From assembly GCA_965194535.1 (NCBI GenBank), contig OZ239145.1:1240001-1304000 (forward strand): a stretch of DNA of 64,000 nt, written 5' to 3'. Source of the stretch: Verrucolacustris abundans (GTDB taxonomy: Bacteria; Verrucomicrobiota; Verrucomicrobiia; Methylacidiphilales; Verrucolacustridaceae). Under the pieces are notes generated by a model, which searched no databases, was not told the DNA's origin, and worked only from the letters and a program-made list of their open reading frames with translations. The translations under genes were made by a program, and so were the position numbers. This document shows, piece by piece, positions 57,777 to 64,000 of this stretch. Each line of letters opens with the position of its first letter. The first letter of the stretch is position 1.

Positions 57777-58058
57777 CTATTTCTTTCCCTTGGTCTCTTT
57801 CTTCTTTTTTTCCGCACGGGCGGCTTTAGGGCGGTTCACTAAACGAAGATTCGATATGTGAATCGTGCCCTCACGCTCCATCACCCCTCCTTTGGGGTTA
57901 TCTTGCGTTGGGCGTACATGCTTTTTGATCATGTTCACACCCTCAATCAAAGCCCTGAATGAATTCGTCTTCACTTCCAGAATCTTCCCTTTGCGACCCT
58001 TTTGGGAACCGCTGATCACTTCGACTTCGTCCCCTTTATGTACATGAAATCCATTCAT
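57777..58058 (-). CDS. rplX: 50S ribosomal protein L24
   Basis: 93 residues with the KOW motif VHKGDEVEVISGSQKGRKGK and VNMIKKHVRPTQDNPKGGVM, then a Lys-rich tail. Assembly initiator of the 50S. Confidence 0.97.
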   Translation of the reverse strand: MNGFHVHKGDEVEVISGSQKGRKGKILEVKTNSFRALIEGVNMIKKHVRPTQDNPKGGVMEREGTIHISNLRLVNRPKAARAEKKKKETKGKK

Positions 58059-58068
58059 CGCATATTCC

Positions 58069-58434
58069 TCACAGCACCTCTGGTGCTAACGAAACGATTT
58101 TCATGAAATTCTTCTCACGCAACTCACGGGCTACAGGACCAAAGATACGTGTACCACGAGGGTTTGAATCCTTATCGATGATCACCGCAGCGTTACTATC
58201 GAAACGCAGATATGAACCATCGTTACGGCGAATCGGATATTTCGTACGGACGATCACAGCGCGGACAACCTCACTTTTTTTGACCGTTCCATCTGGAGCC
58301 GCCTCTTTGACGTTCGCTGTCACAATATCCCCAATCTTGGCGATCAAGGTTTTACGCCCAATCACACCAATCATCGTCGCTTTGCGAGCGCCCGTGTTAT
58401 CCGCGATATTCAACCAGGAACGAATCTGGATCAT
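58069..58434 (-). CDS. rplN: 50S ribosomal protein L14
   Basis: ATG 58434 (MIQIRSWLNIADNTGARKAT) overlaps the rpsQ stop as ATGA; longer in-frame readings only retranslate rpsQ. 121 residues ending FMKIVSLAPEVL, with GSYLRFDSNAAVIID and PRGTRIFGPVARELR. Confidence 0.98.
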   Translation of the reverse strand: MIQIRSWLNIADNTGARKATMIGVIGRKTLIAKIGDIVTANVKEAAPDGTVKKSEVVRAVIVRTKYPIRRNDGSYLRFDSNAAVIIDKDSNPRGTRIFGPVARELREKNFMKIVSLAPEVL

Positions 58435-58721
58435 ACCCCGACCTCCAAAGGCGCTTCCGCCTGCTTGACCACTTCCACAAGACGCCAACGCTTCAAGCGA
58501 CTCAAAGGGCGACACTCAATGATTCGCACGGTGTCCCCCTGCTTGGCCTTCTTTTCCTCGTCATGGGCATAAAACTTCTTCTGAAGACGGATGATCTTCT
58601 TGTACTTGGGATGAGGCATACGACGCTCGACTCGAACCACAATGGTCTTTTCCATTTTGGCCGAAACCACTTCGCCGATCCGCTCCTTTAGAACGGTTAC
58701 TTTTTCTTGTGCTTGGGTCAT
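58431..58721 (-). CDS. rpsQ: 30S ribosomal protein S17
   Basis: 96 residues: RIGEVVSAKMEKTIVVRVER, HPKYKKIIRLQKKFYAHDE and CRPLSRLKRWRLVEVVKQA. The start overlaps the rpmC stop by 4 nt. Confidence 0.97.
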   Translation of the reverse strand: MTQAQEKVTVLKERIGEVVSAKMEKTIVVRVERRMPHPKYKKIIRLQKKFYAHDEEKKAKQGDTVRIIECRPLSRLKRWRLVEVVKQAEAPLEVGV

Positions 58722-58930
58722 CCTTTACCTTTCGCCGCGGTTTGAATGCGGGACTCCGATCGCGCAGTTTCAATGCGTGCAATCGTTTTGCGTATTTCAC
58801 GCAGGCGGCTGGGTTTTTCAACCTGCCCAACCTGCTGCTGGATACGAAGTTGGAAACGCTCCCGGCGGAGTTCTTCCGCCTTGCGATCCAGCTCTGCGGG
58901 CTTCAGCCCACGAAATTCTTCAATCTTCAA
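58718..58930 (-). CDS. rpmC: 50S ribosomal protein L29, TTG start
   Basis: TTG at 58930 overlaps the rplP stop (TTGA) and has AGGAAG 8-9 nt upstream, which fixes this rare start. An ATG further upstream lies deep in rplP. 70 residues: KIEEFRGLKPAELDRKAEEL and RLREIRKTIARIETARSE. The L29 length is normal (about 65). Confidence 0.93.
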   Translation of the reverse strand: MKIEEFRGLKPAELDRKAEELRRERFQLRIQQQVGQVEKPSRLREIRKTIARIETARSESRIQTAAKGKG

Positions 58931-59352
58931 AATACTAACTTCCTTTCTCGGGTAATGAAACGAGTGGCCATCGGCAACTTGCTGGCGGCCAGTCGGAAAC
59001 ACTCCTTCGCGTCGGCCTCCAAAAGACCGTCGAGCTCAAAAAGGATAGTCCCTGGCTTAATAACTGCCACCCAAAACTCAGGCTGTCCTTTTCCCTTACC
59101 CATTCGTGTTTCAGGGGGTCGGGCGGTAACAGACTTGTCGGGAAAAATGCGAATCCACAATTTACCCTTTCGATTCATGTTGCGGGTCAGAGCAACACGG
59201 GCCGCCTCAATTTGAATATTGGTCAGCCAGCAACGATCCAGAGACTGCAGACCGAAGCTTCCAAAAGCCAAAGTGATGCAGCGGGTCGCAAAACCCTTGC
59301 GGCTCCCTCGTTGGGTTTTTCTAAATTTTACGCGTTTTGGGACAAGTGCCAT
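58927..59352 (-). CDS. rplP: 50S ribosomal protein L16
   Basis: 141 residues: PKRVKFRKTQRGSRKGFATR, ARVALTRNMNRKGKLWIRIF and ETRMGKGKGQPEFWVAVIKP. Positions tRNA in the A site. Confidence 0.98.
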   Translation of the reverse strand: MALVPKRVKFRKTQRGSRKGFATRCITLAFGSFGLQSLDRCWLTNIQIEAARVALTRNMNRKGKLWIRIFPDKSVTARPPETRMGKGKGQPEFWVAVIKPGTILFELDGLLEADAKECFRLAASKLPMATRFITRERKLVF

Positions 59353-59370
59353 AAAGAATTTCTCGGCCGA

Positions 59371-60003
59371 TTAAGCCGATTCCTCCGGTAAACAGATCCA
59401 TACCTTCACTCCGATTTTTCCTGCAACAGTGTGAGCTTCCGCAAATCCATAGTCGATGTTGGCGCGGAGAGTGTGAAGGGGAACTTTTCCTTCGTGATAC
59501 TGCTCCGTGCGCGCGATTTCGCCTCCCCCTAAACGTCCACCCACACGAACTTTTACTCCCGCAGCACCAAAATCAAGCGTTGTCTGAAGTGCCTTCTTCA
59601 TAGCTCTTCGGAAGGAAACACGGCGCTCCAGCTGAAGCGCAATATTTTCGGCTACCAGTTGAGCATCCAATTCGGGATTTTTAATCTCTTTAACATCGAT
59701 CAAGAGCTCGCGATTGGGAGTCAGGGCTTGAGTATCTTCCCGCAACTTATCCAGCTCACTGGCCTTGCGCCCAATGACCAATCCAGGGCGGGCTGTGTGC
59801 AGAGTCACACGAACACGGTTCGATGCACGCTCAATGACAACTTTTGATATGGCAGCGCTTTCCAGACGCTTCTTAATGAAGGCACGAATCTGGAAATCCT
59901 CATGAAGATAAATCGGGAAGTTTTTCTTGTTGGCATACCAAACCGAACTCCAGTTGCGCCGGAGCGGCAGGCGAAATCCCATTGGATGTGTCTTTTGTCC
60001 CAT
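59371..60003 (-). CDS. rpsC: 30S ribosomal protein S3
   Basis: 210 residues: MGQKTHPMGFRLPLRRNWSS, the KH domain with RPGLVIGRKASELDKLREDT, and VKVRVGGRLGGGEIARTEQY. Slightly short at the C-terminus (E. coli 233). Confidence 0.98.
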   Translation of the reverse strand: MGQKTHPMGFRLPLRRNWSSVWYANKKNFPIYLHEDFQIRAFIKKRLESAAISKVVIERASNRVRVTLHTARPGLVIGRKASELDKLREDTQALTPNRELLIDVKEIKNPELDAQLVAENIALQLERRVSFRRAMKKALQTTLDFGAAGVKVRVGGRLGGGEIARTEQYHEGKVPLHTLRANIDYGFAEAHTVAGKIGVKVWICLPEESA

Positions 60004-60009
60004 AACGTT

Positions 60010-60426
60010 CTATGCCTTCGACGTGGCTTTCGCCTTCGTCCCTTTCTTTTCTTTCTTTGCCGGATTCAGTTCTGATTCCGAAATCTCCTTTAAGGTGACC
60101 CGAATGTGACTGGTTCGTTTCCGGATCGGGCCCGCACTTCCACGAGCCTTGGGTTGAAAACGGTGGAAAGTCGAACCTTCCCCGACCATGACCTCATGAA
60201 CCTTAAGCTTGTCAGCAGGAATCGAGTGGTTGTTCTCACCGTTGGCTACGGCAGATCGCAGCGTCTGGAGAAGAAGTCGCGCAGACTTCTGAGGCGCAAA
60301 ACTCAATCGTGCATCAGCTTCCTTCACGGAAAGCCCACGCATGGCTCGCGCAATATCACGGATTTTAAACGCGGACATCCGCGCATATTTCATTTCGGCT
60401 CTCGCCGTTCGAATTTCACTGCTCAT
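60010..60426 (-). CDS. rplV: 50S ribosomal protein L22
   Basis: 138 residues. MKYARMSAFKIRDIARAMRG and ANGENNHSIPADKLKVHEVM belong to the globular part, and FHRFQPKARGSAGPIRKRTS to the tunnel hairpin. A Lys-rich tail of about 25 residues follows. ATG overlaps the stop of the embedded secreted-protein gene (ATGA) instead of following rpsS directly. Confidence 0.97.
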   Translation of the reverse strand: MSSEIRTARAEMKYARMSAFKIRDIARAMRGLSVKEADARLSFAPQKSARLLLQTLRSAVANGENNHSIPADKLKVHEVMVGEGSTFHRFQPKARGSAGPIRKRTSHIRVTLKEISESELNPAKKEKKGTKAKATSKA

Positions 60427-61064
60427 TTTTGTGCTAAAACCGCTACGCGGTCCCCTACTTGGATTTGAATGTCTTCCCCCAGCTGCTCGGGTAAACCGGC
60501 AGAAATTAATTCACGCACTTCTAAAAGTCGGCAACTTCCGATCACCTTATCCCCTCGAAGAATTCGGAAGGGCATTCCCTCTTTGGCGCCTTGGAGACGA
60601 CCCAAATTCATAACGATCGATTGCTGTTCGTGATCCACCGCCACAATCTGCGCGTCGGTAAGACCACGGGCCATGGGCCGAGGATTGTTATTCTTTTGAA
60701 TCTCACTCCACACACGCTTCTCCGATTCGAAGTTCGCTCGGGCAACCGCTTTCTTTGCAGGCAGAGATTCCCCTGCCCAAGAGGCCGCAGCTTCCATGAC
60801 TTTTACAGTCTGCTCAACAATCGCTTTTCCAAAACGCTCCGCCCGAATCAATTCACCCGAGAGCCGTGCCAACTCATCATGACTATCTCGCACGTCGTTA
60901 CTTAAGGAGGATATTCCCAAAATCTCATCTCTTCGCTGAAGTTCCAGCCATGCAGCTCGGTAGGCTTTAGCTTCCGCTTGCGCCATTTGGAGCTCATTCG
61001 CACTCGGGGCCGCCTGGGAGAAACTCGTCAGGAGGGCAATACCTAAGGCAGTCGTGAATTTCAT
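60423..61064 (-). CDS. Secreted protein embedded in the S10 operon between rpsS and rplV
   Basis: 213 residues, not a ribosomal protein. A signal peptide (MKFTTALGIALLTSFSQAAP) is followed by a helical, charged stretch of about 90 residues (AEAKAYRAAWLELQRRDEIL). A C-terminal beta domain (IVMNLGRLQGAKEGMPFRIL and EDIQIQVGDRVAVLAQ) resembles the small barrel at the end of FlgT-like and other envelope proteins. The start shares its A with the rpsS stop (TAATG), and the stop overlaps rplV (ATGA), so it must be translated with the ribosomal genes. Function unknown. Confidence 0.88.
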   Translation of the reverse strand: MKFTTALGIALLTSFSQAAPSANELQMAQAEAKAYRAAWLELQRRDEILGISSLSNDVRDSHDELARLSGELIRAERFGKAIVEQTVKVMEAAASWAGESLPAKKAVARANFESEKRVWSEIQKNNNPRPMARGLTDAQIVAVDHEQQSIVMNLGRLQGAKEGMPFRILRGDKVIGSCRLLEVRELISAGLPEQLGEDIQIQVGDRVAVLAQK

Positions 61065-61339
61065 TATTTGGTCACCTTCTCGGTGTGCCCACCGTGCTTC
61101 TTGAAGATTCGGGTAGGGGAAAATTCACCCAAACGATGACCCACCATGTTTTCAGTTACGAAAACAGGGTTAAAAGCTTTTCCGTTATGAACCAAGAATG
61201 TATGTCCTACGAATTCAGGAGAAATCATGGACCTACGAGACCAGGTCTTAATCGGTTTTTTTGCACCCGACCCAATTTTCTGAACCTTGACCAACAAGTG
61301 GTCATCGATAAAGGCGCCTTTTTTTAAGCTTCGACTCAT
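61064..61339 (-). CDS. rpsS: 30S ribosomal protein S19
   Basis: 91 residues: MSRSLKKGAFIDDHLLVKVQ, TWSRRSMISPEFVGHTFLVH and HRLGEFSPTRIFKKHGG. Coupled to rplB (ATGA) and to the embedded gene downstream. Confidence 0.98.
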   Translation of the reverse strand: MSRSLKKGAFIDDHLLVKVQKIGSGAKKPIKTWSRRSMISPEFVGHTFLVHNGKAFNPVFVTENMVGHRLGEFSPTRIFKKHGGHTEKVTK

Positions 61340-62187
61340 GACGATCTCTTCTTTCTCCGGTCTTCAACAATGAACCGGGACGACGTTTTGTGACGATGAC
61401 GAGTCTTCAACCCTTTAGCCAGCTGACCCCATGGAGAGACAGGATGTTGACGACCTCCACCCCCCTTACTCTTTCCTTGGCCACCTCCCATCGGATGATC
61501 CACAGGATTCATGACCATTCCCCGCGTGTGAGGGCGGCGACCTAACCAACGAGCACGACCTGCTTTTCCTAAGCTTACCTTCTCGTGCGCAACATTTCCA
61601 ACCTGCCCTACGGTCGCGTAGCAGTCCGCATGGAGCCTTCGCAACTCACCTGAGGGAAGACGCACCAATGCATAATCCTTATCAATAGCGGTGCAGATAG
61701 CCGCAGCACCTGCAGAGCGAACCATTTGAGCTCCGCGTCCGGGGACCATCTCAATATTGTGCAAAGGCAAACCCTGGGGAATCACACGCAAAGGCAGCGC
61801 ATTGCCAACCTCAGCAGGAACCTTAGGACCAGCGGAAACCGTACCACCAACTTTCAAACCTTCAGGAGCCAAGATATAGGCTTTCTCTTTTGAGCCGTAG
61901 TCAATCAGGGCAATCCGTGCGGAACGATTTGGATCATACTGAATGCCAATCACCTTTCCTGAGGTTGTTCGTTTTCTACGATTCCACTCAATGATACGAA
62001 ACTGTTTTTTGTGGCCACCACCTCGATGACGCGAGGTAGTCCTGCCGTGAGCATTGCGACCCCCCGTCCGACGCTTGATCTCCATCAAACTCCGCTCGGG
62101 AGCTGAATTTGGTGTCAGTTCAGAGAAATCGTGTAGCTGCGTGAATCGCAGCGATGGGGTCAAAGGGCGGAATTCTTTAAGGGCCAT
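61336..62187 (-). CDS. rplB: 50S ribosomal protein L2
   Basis: 283 residues: GGRNAHGRTTSRHRGGGHKK, YDPNRSARIALIDYGSKEKA and the peptidyl-transferase-region RGMVMNPVDHPMGGGQGKSK. Complete. Confidence 0.98.
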   Translation of the reverse strand: MALKEFRPLTPSLRFTQLHDFSELTPNSAPERSLMEIKRRTGGRNAHGRTTSRHRGGGHKKQFRIIEWNRRKRTTSGKVIGIQYDPNRSARIALIDYGSKEKAYILAPEGLKVGGTVSAGPKVPAEVGNALPLRVIPQGLPLHNIEMVPGRGAQMVRSAGAAAICTAIDKDYALVRLPSGELRRLHADCYATVGQVGNVAHEKVSLGKAGRARWLGRRPHTRGMVMNPVDHPMGGGQGKSKGGGGRQHPVSPWGQLAKGLKTRHRHKTSSRFIVEDRRKKRSS

Positions 62188-62198
62188 AATAATGTCTC

Positions 62199-62483
62199 CT
62201 AGGCGAGTTCGATTTTCTGGCCTTCAGCCAAGGTGACGATGGCACGTTTGGTGTGGTTGGTACGACCAGGTTCACCACGGCGAGAGCGGCGGGACTTTCC
62301 TGCACGCTTCATCGTGTTCACACGAACAACCTTTTTCCCAAAAAGAGCAGTGATGGCTTGGCGGATTTCCAACTTTGTAGCATCCGGAGCAACTTCAAAT
62401 AGGTATTGGTTGTGGGCCGTAGCAAGACGGCTTCCCTTTTCAGAAATCTGGGGACGATAAATTACTTCCGTCGGCTGTCTCAT
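62199..62483 (-). CDS. rplW: 50S ribosomal protein L23
   Basis: 94 residues: VIYRPQISEKGSRLATAHNQ, ATKLEIRQAITALFGKKVVR and TMKRAGKSRRSRRGEPGRTN. Sits at the exit tunnel and docks SRP and trigger factor. Overlaps rplD (ATGA). Confidence 0.97.
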   Translation of the reverse strand: MRQPTEVIYRPQISEKGSRLATAHNQYLFEVAPDATKLEIRQAITALFGKKVVRVNTMKRAGKSRRSRRGEPGRTNHTKRAIVTLAEGQKIELA

Positions 62484-63121
62484 GACGCTTTTCCTTCTTT
62501 GGTTCCGCTATTCAAACGGGTTCCCAACTCTTTCCACGCCTCTTCAGAGACCCAAACTGTTCTACGGCGGAGAAGATCTTCTGCATTCACTTCACGGGCT
62601 GGGCGAACATCAACTTCGCTCAAATTATGTGCCGCCCGTAAAAGGGTGTTTTCAGGTTTACCCAAGATGAGAAGAACCGAAAGTGGCAGTCCTGCATCTT
62701 TTAACCATGCAATCAGATCCTTGGTCTTAGGTGCTTTCAAGGCAGGAGCAGATCCACTGTGCAACTTGCCTTGGGTAGCCAGATCACTAATCGCCCTACG
62801 GAGAGCAGTTCGAAGTACAGTCTTTGGAATATCTTTTCGGTAGCTTCTCGGATGTGGGCCGAACGCGACACCTCCGCCACGCCAAACGGGTGAGGATTTG
62901 TAACCTGCCCGAGCCCGTCCAGTACCCTTCTGATTCCAAGGCTTGGCACCAGATAGATCCACCATGGCCTTAGTTTTTGTTGAGTGCGTACCCGCACGAC
63001 GCGCGGCGCGATACGCCGTCACAGCTTCATGCAAAGCTTGGCTAGCTTTTCGATTTTTGAAAAGCTCCACGCCTAAGGCCTTCTCGGCCGCGCTCAGATT
63101 GATCGATTTGGCCTGTGCCAT
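62480..63121 (-). CDS. rplD: 50S ribosomal protein L4
   Basis: 213 residues. The tunnel loop region GAKPWNQKGTGRARAGYKSS, then VWRGGGVAFGPHPRSYRKDI, identifies it. In E. coli L4 represses the S10 operon; the leader needed to judge this lies outside the window. Confidence 0.98.
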   Translation of the reverse strand: MAQAKSINLSAAEKALGVELFKNRKASQALHEAVTAYRAARRAGTHSTKTKAMVDLSGAKPWNQKGTGRARAGYKSSPVWRGGGVAFGPHPRSYRKDIPKTVLRTALRRAISDLATQGKLHSGSAPALKAPKTKDLIAWLKDAGLPLSVLLILGKPENTLLRAAHNLSEVDVRPAREVNAEDLLRRRTVWVSEEAWKELGTRLNSGTKEGKAS

Positions 63122-63125
63122 AAAA

Positions 63126-63770
63126 TTACGCCTTTACCGCCACTTTTTTAGCGTCCCTGACAATCACGACGCTTCCATTCGCACCAGGAATCGCGCCGCG
63201 GACGAGAAGTAGCTTCTCGCCCTCACGAACCTGCATCACTTTTAAATTTTGAATCGTGCAGTTATCCAAACCGAGGTGACCAGGCATGCCTGCGTTTTTA
63301 TATACGCGCCCAGGGGTCGAACGACATCCGATGGCTCCGTTTCGACGATGGGTTGTAGAACCGTGGGCATCCGCCTGACCTGCGTAATTATGTTTGCGCA
63401 TGACCCCATGAAACCCTTTTCCTTTTGAAAGTCCGTACACATCCACGAGTTGACCGGCCTTAAAACGCGTTACCGGCACCTCAGATCCCACAGCAAGATC
63501 CGCAGGGGCAGCACGAAACTGTCTTAAAATGAGCGGGTTCTTGCGTCCTGCTTTTTCAAAAGCCACACGCTGTGGTTTGTTCGTCCGTGAGGCCTTACGT
63601 TCTCCACTACCCATGACAACGGCACTCACCTTGTTCTTTTCAGGAGTACGCACCTCGTAAACTGTATTTGTATCAGCCGCGATAACGGTAACAGCCGTAG
63701 CCAGACCCTGATCATCATAGATCCGGGTCATGCCCACTTTCTTACCAATCATACCAAATCGCTCAATCAT
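63126..63770 (-). CDS. rplC: 50S ribosomal protein L3
   Basis: 214 residues. ATG 63770 or the Met seven codons on (MIGKKVGMTRIYDDQG) may start it. VDVYGLSKGKGFHGVMRKHN, HGSTTHRRNGAIGCRSTPGR and KNAGMPGHLGLDNCTIQNLK are conserved. Confidence 0.98.
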   Translation of the reverse strand: MIERFGMIGKKVGMTRIYDDQGLATAVTVIAADTNTVYEVRTPEKNKVSAVVMGSGERKASRTNKPQRVAFEKAGRKNPLILRQFRAAPADLAVGSEVPVTRFKAGQLVDVYGLSKGKGFHGVMRKHNYAGQADAHGSTTHRRNGAIGCRSTPGRVYKNAGMPGHLGLDNCTIQNLKVMQVREGEKLLLVRGAIPGANGSVVIVRDAKKVAVKA

Positions 63771-63785
63771 GGTTCAGTTCTCCAG

Positions 63786-64000
63786 TTAAATCTTGATCGT
63801 GATATCGACACCAGCGGGAAGGTTGAGCTTCTTGAGCTCATCCACCGTCTTTCCGGACGGTTCCAAAATATCCAAAAGTCGCTTATGAGTACGGATTTCA
63901 AACTGATCCATACTCTTTTTATCGCAATGAGGGGAACGATTCACCGTGTACCGCTCAATCTTGGTCGGCAAGGGAATTGGCCCTGCCACACGAGAACCCG
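63786..64000 (-). CDS. rpsJ: 30S ribosomal protein S10, 5' end cut by window edge
   Basis: The last 71 codons are visible: SRVAGPIPLPTKIERYTVNR, SMDQFEIRTHKRLLDILEPS and LPAGVDITIKI. About 30 N-terminal residues lie beyond the window, so the in-frame GTG at 63989 is not the start. First gene of the S10 operon; also a Nus-factor (NusE) in antitermination. Confidence 0.97.
   Translation of the reverse strand, partial: GSRVAGPIPLPTKIERYTVNRSPHCDKKSMDQFEIRTHKRLLDILEPSGKTVDELKKLNLPAGVDITIKI

Overview
The window reads as a chromosomal segment from a Gram-negative bacterium. Lipobox proteins, an LptE-like lipoprotein, many signal peptides and a complex I cluster support this. My best guess is the PVC group, most likely Verrucomicrobiota. 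That rests on the overall gene style, weak Shine-Dalgarno use, a spc/alpha ribosomal operon with zinc-free S4, S14 and L36, and WG-repeat/TPR proteins. I cannot confirm the taxon without a search.

Layout. 1-5495 (minus strand): a type I restriction-modification operon hsdR-hsdM-hsdS with a further gene running off the left edge. 5.5-14.3 kb: an accessory island of mostly minus-strand genes under 200 codons. It holds a chain of four overlapping micro-ORFs, three of which encode single-pass membrane peptides, and a second diverged copy of the first one. It also holds paired repeat-rich secreted proteins, at least four toxin-antitoxin-type loci (PIN, addiction-module/Phd, HicBA, BrnTA), a zinc-ribbon plus membrane protein pair and an alcohol dehydrogenase. 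Three families of short repeats sit at the 5' side of most of these genes. 14.3-16.9 kb: photolyase and an SRAP-domain protein, then tRNA-Ser(CGA) with a duplicated 3' flank.

17-30 kb is ordinary chromosome. It carries a cNMP-binding protein, a tandem-STAS protein, an RsbW-like kinase and a convergent single STAS protein (a partner-switch module). These are followed by apt, an aldo/keto reductase, trmB, a family 2 glycosyltransferase, queF, an MBL-fold hydrolase, pgi, a secreted Ntn hydrolase, deoC and a sirohaem nitrite/sulfite reductase. 30-36.6 kb (minus): nuoBCDEFG, the peripheral arm of complex I, with neither nuoA nor nuoH-N beside it. 36.7-48.8 kb: an NhaD-like antiporter, malQ, a secreted endonuclease/phosphatase-fold protein, a WG-repeat/TPR protein coupled to an LptE-like lipoprotein, a DUF4239 protein, an SDR plus dusB pair, tRNA-Ala(GGC), and a TPR/LysM lipoprotein coupled to a coiled-coil membrane protein.

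48.8-64 kb (minus): the S10-spc-alpha ribosomal protein superoperon, from a truncated rpsJ at the right edge to rplQ. It contains secY, map and rpoA but no rpmD or infA. A gene for a secreted, non-ribosomal protein is wedged between rpsS and rplV and joined to both by start/stop overlaps.

The items I would look at first are the micro-ORF chain and its paralogue, the 5'-associated repeat families of the island, and the secreted protein embedded in the S10 operon.
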